NCBI GenBank assembly: GCA_913031435.1
Contig: CAJWFD010000003.1
Coordinates: forward strand, 1 to 64,000
Origin: an uncultured Cryomorphaceae bacterium
GTDB lineage: Bacteria > Bacteroidota > Bacteroidia > Flavobacteriales > Schleiferiaceae
DNA length: 64,000 nucleotides
Direction of reading: 5' to 3'
Of the stretch, positions 46,184 to 54,601 are shown piece by piece. The position numbers and the translations under genes were made by a program. The number at the start of each line of letters is the position of its first letter. The first letter of the stretch is position 1. The notes beneath the pieces are model-generated. The model saw only the letters and a program-made list of their open reading frames with translations. It was not told the DNA's origin and did no database searches.

Positions 46184-46930
46184 TTAAGCGCGAAGTTTTT
46201 TGATTTCATCATAGCGCCATTTAACAGCGCGGAACATCCAAAGACTATATTCCAAGCCCAATACTCCGTCAAAAATACCGCCTTTTACCACGTAGTGCTT
46301 GAAAAATCTGTAGGAAGGTTTAATAGTAGTGTGCCAAGCTGTTATCTCTCCCGTTTTAGCGTCGTAGTCTATGGCTTGCCGTTTGGCATATTGTTGAAAC
46401 TTATCACGCCAGTGCTCTTTACTCTTGTACGAGTAATGCTCCACAGAGCCCTCAATCAATACTGCTTGATCTAGTATTTTTTCATGAACCATTAGTTCAT
46501 TAAACAGCATTCCAGTGGGCAACAATCGTGTTATTAGATCTCTTTGCAAGCCACTAAATTTCATTTTCTGGCCTTTGAAGTAATGAACTCGTTTGAAGGC
46601 CCTAGGCATTTGATCGGTTTCCGTTACGTTTCGTTTGAAGTGCCTAATGCTTTGGATTAATTGATCAGTCAGTACCTCATCGCAATCAATGACTAATATC
46701 CAGTGGTATTGACATTTTCTCAATCCCCAGTTTCTCTGGTGCCCCCAATTCTCTAAGGACTTATAAAAGACTAATGCATCATATTTTTCTGCAATATCCA
46801 CCGTGCTATCCTTTGATCCAGAGTCAATTAATATGATTTCGTCTGCTATAGCTTGGACACTCGCTAAAGACTGTGCGATGATGTCGGCTTCATTGTAACT
46901 GAGGTATAGGACGGAGAGTTTAGTGGGCAT
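46184..46930 (-). CDS. Glycosyltransferase family 2 (LPS core WaaE-like)
   Basis: A 248-residue GT-A enzyme: LSVLYLSYNEADIIAQSLAS at the N-terminus, IILIDSGSKDST (nucleotide-sugar binding) and VIDCDEVLT (the DxD-type metal site). The C-terminal half, with HYSYKSKEHWRDKFQQYAKR and basic aromatic stretches, is like WaaE/KdtX lipopolysaccharide-core beta-1,4-glucosyltransferases. The sugar donor is not certain. It shares one base with the dapD stop and abuts the small membrane protein gene. Confidence 0.87.
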   Translation of the reverse strand: MPTKLSVLYLSYNEADIIAQSLASVQAIADEIILIDSGSKDSTVDIAEKYDALVFYKSLENWGHQRNWGLRKCQYHWILVIDCDEVLTDQLIQSIRHFKRNVTETDQMPRAFKRVHYFKGQKMKFSGLQRDLITRLLPTGMLFNELMVHEKILDQAVLIEGSVEHYSYKSKEHWRDKFQQYAKRQAIDYDAKTGEITAWHTTIKPSYRFFKHYVVKGGIFDGVLGLEYSLWMFRAVKWRYDEIKKLRA

Positions 46931-47745
46931 CAGACCGCTACATTATGTGTTCTTAAAGCATCATTTAACGAAGTTTTCTTATCGGTACTTTCTTTGCGTT
47001 TACCTATGATTAGGGCACAAGGCACTTGGAAGATACCAGCAGGGAATTGTTTAGGAATAGTCCCTGGAATGACTACGCTTCTCGATGGAATACGTCCTTT
47101 ATATTCTACAGGTTCATCACCGCTCACGTCAATAATTTTGGTCGATGCAGTAAGCACAACATTCGCTCCTAAGACGGCTTCTTTTTCTACATGAACACCT
47201 TCAACTACAATACAACGAGAACCTACAAAACAATTATCTTCAATAACAACAGGAGCTGCTTGCAAGGGTTCTAATACACCGCCAATTCCAACACCGCCAC
47301 TCAGGTGAACATTCTTGCCAATCTGAGCGCATGAGCCTACTGTAGTCCAAGTGTCCACCATAGTACCAGAATCTACGTAAGCTCCAATATTAATATAAGA
47401 TGGCATCATGACTACTCCAGGTGCTATAAAACTCCCATGCCTTGCGACAGCATGAGGAACTACACGAACTCCTTTTTCAGCATAGTTGCGTTTGAGAGGG
47501 ATTTTATCATGAAATTCAAATGGACCCACTTCGATGGTCTCCATTTGCTGTATTGGAAAATAAAGAACTACGGCTTTTTTGATCCATTCGTTCACTTGCC
47601 ATGTACCATCTTTAGGCTCCGCAACCCTTATGGCGCCAACATCTAAAGCATTTACGACTTGGCGTATGGCATGTTGAATCTCTTTTTCTTGAAGTAAATC
47701 GCGGTTGCTCCAAGCTTGTTCTATGGTACGTTGTAATTCTAGCAT
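46930..47745 (-). CDS. dapD: Tetrahydrodipicolinate N-succinyltransferase
   Basis: The 271-residue left-handed beta-helix acyltransferase has an N-terminal helical domain and hexapeptide-repeat core (GAYVDSGTMVDTWTTVGSCA, IGKNVHLSGGVGIGGVLEP). It makes N-succinyl-2-amino-6-ketopimelate in the succinylase branch of lysine/diaminopimelate synthesis, feeding peptidoglycan. It is the first gene of a five-gene leftward run, with a -7 box 20 bp ahead. Confidence 0.96.
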   Translation of the reverse strand: MLELQRTIEQAWSNRDLLQEKEIQHAIRQVVNALDVGAIRVAEPKDGTWQVNEWIKKAVVLYFPIQQMETIEVGPFEFHDKIPLKRNYAEKGVRVVPHAVARHGSFIAPGVVMMPSYINIGAYVDSGTMVDTWTTVGSCAQIGKNVHLSGGVGIGGVLEPLQAAPVVIEDNCFVGSRCIVVEGVHVEKEAVLGANVVLTASTKIIDVSGDEPVEYKGRIPSRSVVIPGTIPKQFPAGIFQVPCALIIGKRKESTDKKTSLNDALRTHNVAV

Positions 47746-47764
47746 GTCTTAATATCTCTATCTA

Positions 47765-47772
47765 CAAACTTA
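47765..47772 (-). promoter_or_regulatory. Putative -7 box for dapD
   Basis: The minus strand reads TAAGTTTG, a full TAnnTTTG match giving a leader of about 15 nt before the ATG at 47745. No TTG is visible at the expected -33 position. Confidence 0.45.
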
Positions 47773-47793
47773 CGGCTTTCGTTAGGCTTAGGC

Positions 47794-47801
47794 TACCTTT
47801 G
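47794..47801 (+). promoter_or_regulatory. Putative -7 box for ruvX, almost at the start codon
   Basis: TACCTTTG matches TAnnTTTG, but its last base is only 4 nt before the ruvX ATG at 47806. Transcription from it would begin at or within a few nt of the start codon. The -33 TTG is not evident. Confidence 0.45.
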
Positions 47802-47805
47802 TAAC

Positions 47806-48216
47806 ATGGCTAAAATTGTTTCACTTGATATCGGAGGAAAAAGAACAGGAATGGCGGAAACTGACGCCATGCAAATGATGGCTTTCCCCTTAAAGACAGT
47901 TCTAACGGAACATTTGTTAGAAGAGTTGACAACCTATATTACATCAGAGCTTCCTGAGGTTATCGTGATTGGTGATCCAGACGGTATCGAGGGCATGTCT
48001 ACGGATAGTAGTGAGTTAGTTTCTGCATGGGTGTCAAAAATCAAAATCAAATGGCCTTTGATTAATGTCGTAAAAGTGGACGAAACCTATTCTTCTCAAT
48101 TGGCTTCAAGGATGCTCTATGAGGGAGGTATGAGAAAGTCAAAAAGAAGAGAAAAGGGAGCTGTGGATAAAGTTGCCGCTTCCATTATTTTGGAACGTTA
48201 TTTAGAACAGCGATAA
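47806..48216 (+). CDS. ruvX: Putative Holliday junction resolvase / pre-16S rRNA nuclease YqgF
   Basis: The 136-residue RNase H-fold protein has SLDIGGKRTGMAETD at the N-terminus (catalytic Asp), VIGDPDGIEG, VKVDETYSS and a late Asp in AVDKVAASIIL, matching the YqgF/RuvX family. Homologues process the 5' end of 16S rRNA and have been linked to Holliday junction cleavage. It starts the rightward run that continues with def. A promoter box for def overlaps its stop codon region. Confidence 0.92.
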   Translation: MAKIVSLDIGGKRTGMAETDAMQMMAFPLKTVLTEHLLEELTTYITSELPEVIVIGDPDGIEGMSTDSSELVSAWVSKIKIKWPLINVVKVDETYSSQLASRMLYEGGMRKSKRREKGAVDKVAASIILERYLEQR

Positions 48217-48217
48217 C

Positions 48218-48225
48218 TATCTTTG
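48218..48225 (+). promoter_or_regulatory. Putative internal -7 box for def
   Basis: TATCTTTG matches TAnnTTTG two bases after the ruvX stop and 19 bp before the def ATG. The only upstream TTG (48190-48192) is 25 bp away, slightly too far. Confidence 0.4.
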
Positions 48226-48243
48226 CCATCATATATTATCCTC

Positions 48244-48816
48244 ATGATTCTACCCATAGTTGCATACGGCGACCCAATATTAACAAAAGTTGCTGAAGAA
48301 ATAGATCAGGACTATCCAGGTCTTAAAGCTTTGATCACAAATATGTACGAGACCATGTACAATGCTCAAGGCGTTGGTTTGGCAGCACCTCAAATCGCGA
48401 GAGGAATACGCCTCTTTATAGTGGATGCCAGTCCTTTTGCAGATGAGGAAGAAGAGGATTTTGAGTTATTAAAGAGCTTTAAGAAGACTTTTATTAATCC
48501 AATTATTATTGAGGAATCTGGAGATGAGTGGGAGATGGAAGAAGGCTGTTTAAGTATTCCTGATGTACGAGAGATGGTTTACCGCCCAGAACAAGTAGTA
48601 ATCGAATACTACACGGAGGATTGGAAGCTCGTTGAAGAAACTTACTCGGGATTAGCTGCTCGTGTTATTCAGCATGAATATGATCACATAGAGGGTGTGC
48701 TTTTTACGGATTATGTTAAGCCCCTTCGTAGAAGACTTATTAAGGGTAGGTTGGGATCTATAGAACGCGGCGATATTAAAGTCGAATATCCAATGAAATT
48801 CCCGAAACGTCGATGA
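48244..48816 (+). CDS. def: Peptide deformylase
   Basis: The 190-residue metalloenzyme removes the formyl group from nascent proteins. All three motifs are present: GVGLAAPQI, EEGCLSIP with the metal-binding Cys, and QHEYDHIEG with the HExxH histidines. ATG 48244 (MILPIVAYGDPILTKVAEEI) is the standard N-terminus; the frame extends 7 codons upstream to a TTG inside the promoter box. It overlaps the next gene as ATGA. Confidence 0.96.
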   Translation: MILPIVAYGDPILTKVAEEIDQDYPGLKALITNMYETMYNAQGVGLAAPQIARGIRLFIVDASPFADEEEEDFELLKSFKKTFINPIIIEESGDEWEMEEGCLSIPDVREMVYRPEQVVIEYYTEDWKLVEETYSGLAARVIQHEYDHIEGVLFTDYVKPLRRRLIKGRLGSIERGDIKVEYPMKFPKRR

Positions 48817-49343
48817 GGTGTATTTTTTTACTGAGTCTTTTTATAATGTCATGTGCAAATGGCGAGTCTAAAGAAGTTGAAGTTGTTTCGATAAAAGCCA
48901 TGGATAGTCTGGGGCCAGATTCCACGTTATATTTTCTAGATAAGATAGATAACGGTACGGCGACGCTGGAAGAACTAGATCGCGCCAGGCCTTACTTTAT
49001 TCAAAGTGATAGTTTGATAAAAACCGAAGCTAAGTATTTGATGCAGGCTGGCTTGGTTCTTATGTCAGGCGACAACGGACCATTATATGGTTTGAACTAC
49101 TTGATTTTTTTAACTAAAAAATTTCCGATGCATAAGTTTGCCCCTGAGGCGTTGATGCAATTGGCCTTATATTTTGACACAACGCTAGGAGATAAGGAGC
49201 GATCAACAGATTTTTTAAAGTCGTTGATTGATCGATACCCGAAACACGAATTGCTGCCTAGTGCAAAATCTTTACTAGAATTAAACCAATCTGGTGAGCA
49301 ACAAGAATTAGAAACTGTAAGAACTTGGTTAAATAATCAATAA
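48813..49343 (+). CDS. Lipoprotein with TPR-like helices, 176 aa
   Basis: Signal MRCIFLLSLFIMSC with the lipobox IMSC predicts lipidation at Cys14. The rest is helical, resembling tetratricopeptide pairs (ALMQLALYFDTTLGDKERSTDFLKSL; IDRYPKHELLPSAKSLLEL), in the manner of outer-membrane assembly lipoproteins. No family assignment is secure. It is coupled to def by an ATGA overlap and to the DUF5606 gene by TAATG. Confidence 0.75.
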   Translation: MRCIFLLSLFIMSCANGESKEVEVVSIKAMDSLGPDSTLYFLDKIDNGTATLEELDRARPYFIQSDSLIKTEAKYLMQAGLVLMSGDNGPLYGLNYLIFLTKKFPMHKFAPEALMQLALYFDTTLGDKERSTDFLKSLIDRYPKHELLPSAKSLLELNQSGEQQELETVRTWLNNQ

Positions 49344-49786
49344 TGGAATTAAGAACTGTATTATCTATCACAGGGAAACCTGGACTATTCAAATTAATTG
49401 CACACCGTAAGAACGGAGTAGTTGTAGAAAGCTTGTTGGATGGAGCTCGCGCTTCTATTCCTGCCAATGCTAATGTGAGCTCATTGGGCGATATAGCCAT
49501 TTACACTTATGAAGAGGAGGTTCCCTTGAAGGATGTGTTTAAGGCAATGTCGAATGTTACAGAGGGTAAGGAAGCATTGTCACACAAGAGCTCTAAATCT
49601 GATTTAGAAGACTTTTTTGGTGAGGTATTGCCCAAATTTGATCAAGAACGTGTGTACGCAAGTGATATTAAAAAGGTAATTCAATGGTTCAACATCATCG
49701 TTAAAAATAATCTTTTATCTATTCTAGATACCGAGGATACTCCTGAAGATGATTCAATAACTCCTCAAGAAGCGGTTGCTAAATAA
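49343..49786 (+). CDS. DUF5606 family protein
   Basis: The 147-residue protein opens MELRTVLSITGKPGLFKLIA and continues with a small beta-barrel-like region (VVESLLDGARASIP, DIAIYTYEEEVPLKDVF), the conserved DUF5606 core of Bacteroidota. The C-terminal half is helical with an Asp/Glu/Pro-rich tail. Cytoplasmic; function unknown. Its conserved company here is def and mazG. The start shares one base with the previous stop. Confidence 0.85.
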   Translation: MELRTVLSITGKPGLFKLIAHRKNGVVVESLLDGARASIPANANVSSLGDIAIYTYEEEVPLKDVFKAMSNVTEGKEALSHKSSKSDLEDFFGEVLPKFDQERVYASDIKKVIQWFNIIVKNNLLSILDTEDTPEDDSITPQEAVAK

Positions 49787-49793
49787 GGCCATC

Positions 49794-50570
49794 ATGAATT
49801 CACGTCAAGATAAACTCGAGGCTTTTGGTAGATTATTGGACATTATGGATACGCTGCGCGCAGAATGTCCATGGGACCAGAAACAAACCTTTGAAAGTTT
49901 GCGACATTTGACGGTAGAGGAAACTTACGAGCTAGCGGATGCTATTGAAGAGGGTAACCTTGAAGAGGTGAAGAAGGAGTTGGGAGATTTGATGCTACAT
50001 CTCGTTTTTTATAGTAAAATGGGTAGCGAAAGTGGTGCTTTTGATGTTGCGGATGTATTGCACAGCGTTAGTGAGAAGCTCATTCATAGACATCCCCATA
50101 TCTACGGTGATGTAGAAGCGTCCACTGAGGAGGAGGTTAAGGCCAACTGGGAAGCTATAAAATTGAAAGAAAAGGGTACATCGAGTGTGCTACAAGGTGT
50201 CCCTAAAGGTTTGCCGTCGCTTGTGAAAGCCATTAGAATTGGAGATAAAGCACGTGGTGCCGGCTTTGATTGGGAAAACCCAGCAGATGTGTGGTTGAAA
50301 ATAAAAGAAGAGATCTCTGAATTTGAGGTAGCTCATATATCTGGTAATCAAGACGATACGGAAGGTGAGTTAGGTGATTTATTGTTTTCAATAGTGAATT
50401 TTGCACGATTGAATGATTTAGATCCGGAATTAGCTCTGGAACGGACCAATAAGAAATTTATTTTCAGATTTACATATTTAGAAAAAAAAGCCAAGGAGAT
50501 TGGTAAGTCGTTGAAAAGCATGACATTAGAAGAGATGGATGTGTTCTGGAATGAAGCAAAGACCCTTTAA
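49794..50570 (+). CDS. mazG: Nucleoside triphosphate pyrophosphohydrolase MazG
   Basis: A 258-residue all-helical protein with two MazG repeats. The first has LTVEETYELADAIEEGN and VKKELGDLMLHLVFYSK, supplying ExxE and ExxD metal ligands. The second has IKEEISEFEVAH and EGELGDLLFSIVNFARL. It hydrolyses NTPs to NMP and pyrophosphate, clearing damaged nucleotides and lowering (p)ppGpp in E. coli. Start is ATG 49794 (MNSRQDKLEAFGRLL), 7 bp after the DUF5606 stop; a TTG six codons upstream lies inside that gene. Confidence 0.94.
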   Translation: MNSRQDKLEAFGRLLDIMDTLRAECPWDQKQTFESLRHLTVEETYELADAIEEGNLEEVKKELGDLMLHLVFYSKMGSESGAFDVADVLHSVSEKLIHRHPHIYGDVEASTEEEVKANWEAIKLKEKGTSSVLQGVPKGLPSLVKAIRIGDKARGAGFDWENPADVWLKIKEEISEFEVAHISGNQDDTEGELGDLLFSIVNFARLNDLDPELALERTNKKFIFRFTYLEKKAKEIGKSLKSMTLEEMDVFWNEAKTL

Positions 50571-50663
50571 GTACTTAAACTCGATAATTAAAGTTAAATC
50601 AAACTTTATCTGAACTAGTGGTGTAGGTTTTGTAAATACGTTGATAACATGTACTTTAGAGAT

Positions 50664-51161
50664 ATGAAAACTTTGTATTTAGTACGTCACTCAAAAAGTT
50701 CTTGGTCTATTAATGGCATTTCGGACAGAGATCGTCCATTGAAAGGCAGAGGTATTAAGGATGCACACCTAGTGAGTGCGCTTATAAACCACCAGATCAA
50801 AGGGAATGCTTCTGTGCAGCTGTATTCTTCCCCCGCAACAAGGGCGCTACATACGGCTCTGATTTTCGCTAACAACTTTAACATAGATGTTTCTAAAGTA
50901 GATATTAAAGAATCTCTTTATGACTGCAACATGCAGGCATTCTTATCGTGCGTAAAGCGTAGTTCTACTTCTGCGGATATTGCATTTTACTTCGCCCATA
51001 ACCCAGCCATCACTGAGTTTGTGAATACAATGACCAATGCTGAAATCAGTAATGTTCCTACAACGGGGATAGTAAGTATACGTTTTGATGTTGATCACTG
51101 GTCAGAAATCCTTCCAGGCGCAGAACTTATCCAATTTGAATATCCAAAAAGACATAAATAG
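50664..51161 (+). CDS. sixA: Phosphohistidine phosphatase SixA family protein
   Basis: A 165-residue histidine phosphatase with the catalytic LVRHSKSSW (RHG-type) at residues 6-14 and a downstream His in FYFAHNPAITEF. The short form without a lid matches SixA, which removes phosphate from phosphohistidine in phosphotransfer proteins. ATG 50664 (MKTLYLVRHSKSSW) is chosen over one five codons earlier. It follows mazG by 93 bp and precedes ppk by 4 bp. Confidence 0.88.
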   Translation: MKTLYLVRHSKSSWSINGISDRDRPLKGRGIKDAHLVSALINHQIKGNASVQLYSSPATRALHTALIFANNFNIDVSKVDIKESLYDCNMQAFLSCVKRSSTSADIAFYFAHNPAITEFVNTMTNAEISNVPTTGIVSIRFDVDHWSEILPGAELIQFEYPKRHK

Positions 51162-51165
51162 ATCC

Positions 51166-53220
51166 ATGCAAGACGAGCCTCAGTTTTACAATAGGGATAT
51201 CAGTTGGTTACAGTTTAACGAGAGAGTTCTCCAAGAAGCTGAAGACGAAAATGTTCCGTTGATTGAGAGAATCCGATTTTTAGGTATTCACTCTAATAAT
51301 ATGGATGAATTTTTCCGGGTACGTTACTCCTTTATAAGAAGGCTGAAGTTATCGGGTGAGGAGCATATGGATGATTACTTTGAGGGATATAGTGCTGGTG
51401 AGCTGTTGCGTAAACTCAGTGAGATTGTGACCAATCAGCAGCGTAGATCCCAAGAGATCTACGATAGTTTAGAAAAGGAGTTGCGGGTCCACGGGATAGA
51501 AATGATCAATGAGACAGAACTTACCGCTAAGCAGTCCGAGTTCGTCAAGCACTTTTACAAGAATGTTGTCGCGCCTGCTTTGACGAACCTGATGGTAAGC
51601 CAAACAAGAAATTTCCCCGAATTAAAAGACAGGAGTATATATCTCGCCCTTCGCCTTATCAAGGGAGAGGACCAGCAGTTCTCGATTATTGAAATTCCTT
51701 ACGGGGTCGGTGGTAGGTTCGTGGTATTACCGAAATATGGCAAACAATATGTCATGTATTTAGATGACGTTTTGCGACACAACTTGGTCAGTATATTTCA
51801 CGCTATTAATTACGATACTATTGAGGCTCATACGGTTAAAATCACTCGAGATGCGGAATTGTCTTTAGATGATGACGTCAGTAAGTCTTTTATGGAGCAG
51901 GTGCAAAAAGGTTTGATGAATAGAAAGGAAGGCGATTTAGTAAGATTTGTATATGATAAAGCAATCTCTGACCAAACATTACAAGCCTTTGTGAATGGAT
52001 TGGAAGTTTCTGCCTTAGATACGCTGATTCCTGGAGGGCGATATCATAATAAAAAAGATTTAATGCAGTTCCCAAATATGGGCGTAGAAGGTTTGGAATA
52101 TAAGAGACTTCCACAGATATCTCATCCGGATTTGGATATTGATCGAAGTATTATCAACGTCCTCAAAAGGAAAGATGTTTTACTGTTCACACCTTATCAT
52201 GAGTTTAGTCACGTTATTCGATTACTAAGAGAGGCCGCTATTGATCCTAATGTGAAAGAGGTTAAGGTAACCTTATACCGTTTAGCTGACGAGAGTAGGA
52301 TTATTTCGGCATTAGTGAATGCTGCTAAAAACGGGAAATCCGTCACGGTCTTTATTGAGCTTCAGGCGAGTTTTGATGAATCTAATAACATTAAATGGAC
52401 CAATAAGCTTAGAAGCGAAGGTATTAAAGTAGTCAGCGGTGTTCCTGGTTTAAAGGTTCATTCCAAATTGACTTTAATTCGTAGGGATGAGGGCGGAGAA
52501 AAGCTAGCTGATTATTGTGTGATAGGAACAGGGAATTACCACGAGGGAACGGCTAAATCATATACGGATTATCATCTACTGACAAGTGATAAACGGATAG
52601 CAAAGGAAGCACGTAAGGTGTTCCAATTCATAGAGTCCCCCTACAAACAATATAAATTTAAGCATCTACTGGTGAGCCCTAATGGAACTCGGGATGGGCT
52701 CTATGGACTTATAGATCGTGAGATAGCAAATGCTCAGGAGGGTAAAGTCGCGAAATTTTGGTTAAAAATCAATAGCGTTAGTGATCATGGAATGATACAG
52801 AAATTATATGAAGCGAGCGATGCTGGAGTTCATGTGCGCATGGTTGTAAGAGGGATAAATTGTATTGACTTTGCTGATCCGAAAGCTAAAAACATTCATG
52901 CTGTGAGTGTTATAGATCGTTTTCTTGAGCACACTCGTGCGTTTTGCTTTCACAACGACGGATCATCAGAATATTTTATTTCTTCGGCAGATTGGATGGG
53001 TAGAAATTTAAATCGTCGGGTTGAGGTAACTGTACCTATTTATGACCCATCCATTCAGCGCCAATTGCGAGACCATTTTGACATCCTCTGGAAGGATAAT
53101 ACAAAGTCTAGGGTATTTAATTCTGACCAATCTAACGAATATCGTAAGATCAATGGACCTAAAACTCGTGCTCAACTGGAAATGCATGAGTATGTTAAGA
53201 AACAATTAATGAAGGGATAG
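51166..53220 (+). CDS. ppk1: Polyphosphate kinase 1
   Basis: A 684-residue enzyme with the four PPK1 domains. The N-terminal helical domain has RDISWLQFNERVL; the middle part has EFFRVRYS; the two PLD-like catalytic domains have VHSKLTLI (autophosphorylated His) and FCFHNDGSSEYF. It reversibly makes polyphosphate from ATP. ATG 51166 (MQDEPQFYNRDISW) is chosen because the longer frame reads back into sixA. ppx follows after 1 bp, giving an anabolic/catabolic pair. Confidence 0.96.
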   Translation: MQDEPQFYNRDISWLQFNERVLQEAEDENVPLIERIRFLGIHSNNMDEFFRVRYSFIRRLKLSGEEHMDDYFEGYSAGELLRKLSEIVTNQQRRSQEIYDSLEKELRVHGIEMINETELTAKQSEFVKHFYKNVVAPALTNLMVSQTRNFPELKDRSIYLALRLIKGEDQQFSIIEIPYGVGGRFVVLPKYGKQYVMYLDDVLRHNLVSIFHAINYDTIEAHTVKITRDAELSLDDDVSKSFMEQVQKGLMNRKEGDLVRFVYDKAISDQTLQAFVNGLEVSALDTLIPGGRYHNKKDLMQFPNMGVEGLEYKRLPQISHPDLDIDRSIINVLKRKDVLLFTPYHEFSHVIRLLREAAIDPNVKEVKVTLYRLADESRIISALVNAAKNGKSVTVFIELQASFDESNNIKWTNKLRSEGIKVVSGVPGLKVHSKLTLIRRDEGGEKLADYCVIGTGNYHEGTAKSYTDYHLLTSDKRIAKEARKVFQFIESPYKQYKFKHLLVSPNGTRDGLYGLIDREIANAQEGKVAKFWLKINSVSDHGMIQKLYEASDAGVHVRMVVRGINCIDFADPKAKNIHAVSVIDRFLEHTRAFCFHNDGSSEYFISSADWMGRNLNRRVEVTVPIYDPSIQRQLRDHFDILWKDNTKSRVFNSDQSNEYRKINGPKTRAQLEMHEYVKKQLMKG

Positions 53221-53221
53221 A

Positions 53222-54142
53222 ATGATTGTAACAAAGCTAGGTGCCATAGATATAGGGTCTAATTCTATAAAATGTTTACTGGTAAACGTTATCTATAAGG
53301 ATGGTTACACGCATTATAAAAAAGTAAGTATAGTACGTTTGCCTATTCGATTAGGTGAAGATGTGTTTACCTATGGCAAGGTTCAAAAAGAATCTAAAAG
53401 ACGCTTTATAGAAGGTATGCTGGCTTTTACTCATATATTAAACGTGCATGGCGTTGAGTCTGCTCGTGCAGTGGCCACTTCTGCTATGAGAGAGGCGAAA
53501 AACGGTGATAATATAGTTCGAAGGGTACTACGGAAAACAGGGATAGCTATTGAAATAATTGATGGAGAAGAAGAGGCGCGTTTAGTGTTTTCCAGTAAGA
53601 TTTATGACGTAATAAAGGCAAAGGAAGATAACTTTGTTTATATCGATGTAGGAGGCGGTTCTACCGAAATTTCAATTATTGAAAACAAAAAAGTATTGGT
53701 TAGTCATAGTTTTAAAATAGGTGGAGTCCGATTGATGAACGATTTGGTAGATCAAGAAGAGTGGCAAGACATGGAGGCATGGCTTAAAATCCACGCAGCA
53801 AGAATAAAAAACAAAGTAGCTATCGGTGCGGGGGGTAATATCAATAAGCTTCATAAGCTTAGTAGAAAACCTGTTGAAGTGCCGTTGACTTCTAATTATT
53901 TGGAAAATCAACTGGAAATAATGTCTAAGTTATCTCTTGACGAACGTGTAACTGAACTTGGGTTAAATTTTGACAGAGCTGATGTTATCATTCATGCATT
54001 ACCCATTTATTTAAAAGCCATGAAATGGGCAGGAACGGGTAAGATGTATGTACCTAAAATAGGGGTGTCTGATGGTCTGATCAGAGATTTATACCACAAA
54101 GAATTTAAGGCAGCAGTTGAAGATGGTTTCTCAATGATGTGA
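53222..54142 (+). CDS. ppx: Exopolyphosphatase / Ppx-GppA family protein
   Basis: The 306-residue actin-like ATPase-fold phosphatase carries AIDIGSNSIKCLLV (phosphate 1 loop), SAMREAKNGD, EEEARLVFSS and YIDVGGGSTEISI (phosphate 2 loop). It is short, lacking the C-terminal HD-like domain of E. coli Ppx, as is usual in this phylum. It releases phosphate from polyphosphate ends or hydrolyses pppGpp; its position after ppk favours polyphosphate. Confidence 0.93.
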   Translation: MIVTKLGAIDIGSNSIKCLLVNVIYKDGYTHYKKVSIVRLPIRLGEDVFTYGKVQKESKRRFIEGMLAFTHILNVHGVESARAVATSAMREAKNGDNIVRRVLRKTGIAIEIIDGEEEARLVFSSKIYDVIKAKEDNFVYIDVGGGSTEISIIENKKVLVSHSFKIGGVRLMNDLVDQEEWQDMEAWLKIHAARIKNKVAIGAGGNINKLHKLSRKPVEVPLTSNYLENQLEIMSKLSLDERVTELGLNFDRADVIIHALPIYLKAMKWAGTGKMYVPKIGVSDGLIRDLYHKEFKAAVEDGFSMM

Positions 54143-54188
54143 TAGACAACAACAATCATAAATGATATGATTAATGGTTCTCTACTCT

Positions 54189-54196
54189 TATTTTTG
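54189..54196 (+). promoter_or_regulatory. Putative -7 box for the thioredoxin gene
   Basis: TATTTTTG matches TAnnTTTG and predicts a leader of about 20 nt before ATG 54220. A -33 TTG is not evident. Confidence 0.4.
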
Positions 54197-54219
54197 AATT
54201 TGACTTAAATAACATAACC

Positions 54220-54537
54220 ATGGCTGTAACAATTGCTACCGATCAAGATTTTGATCAACTTTTAAAGAATAATAATCGTGTCGTTGTGAAGTACTTCGCA
54301 GATTGGTGTGGTGCATGTAAAATGTTTTCTCCCAAGTACAAGAGGGTTTCTAACGAGGATGAAATGGTTAATGTACTTTTCCTAGAGGTTAATGCTGAGC
54401 ACAATGAATTGGCGCGAAAAGCTGGTGGAGTAGACAACCTTCCCTTTTTAGCTTCCTTTAAGAATGGGATGTTGGTTGAAGGTTCGGCTGCGAGTAAAGA
54501 GGAGTATTTAAGAAAACTAATCGACCTTACAAATTGA
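54220..54537 (+). CDS. Thioredoxin family protein
   Basis: The 105-residue single-domain thioredoxin has the active site FADWCGACKMF (Cys-Gly-Ala-Cys) near residues 27-33 and the cis-Pro strand NLPFLASFKNG. No signal peptide is visible, so it is cytoplasmic. The GA dipeptide differs from the classical CGPC, which may shift redox potential. It probably reduces peroxiredoxins or other thiol proteins; a 2-Cys peroxiredoxin gene lies downstream in the opposite direction. A terminator follows. Confidence 0.92.
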   Translation: MAVTIATDQDFDQLLKNNNRVVVKYFADWCGACKMFSPKYKRVSNEDEMVNVLFLEVNAEHNELARKAGGVDNLPFLASFKNGMLVEGSAASKEEYLRKLIDLTN

Positions 54538-54564
54538 TATGAAGTAATATTTGACAGTTTTATG

Positions 54565-54601
54565 AAAATCCCTTTAGCGCATTAGCTCAAGGGATTTTTT
54601 T
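54565..54601 (+). terminator. Terminator after thioredoxin
   Basis: AAAATCCCTT (54565-54574) pairs with AAGGGATTTT (54589-54598), with an inner AGC/GCT stem around GCATTA, followed by a T run to 54601. It starts 28 bp after the stop codon. Confidence 0.85.

Noticed and set aside
48223-48243. Upstream start of def
   Set aside because: The longer frame begins at a TTG inside a full TAnnTTTG box; the ATG at 48244 gives the standard deformylase N-terminus.
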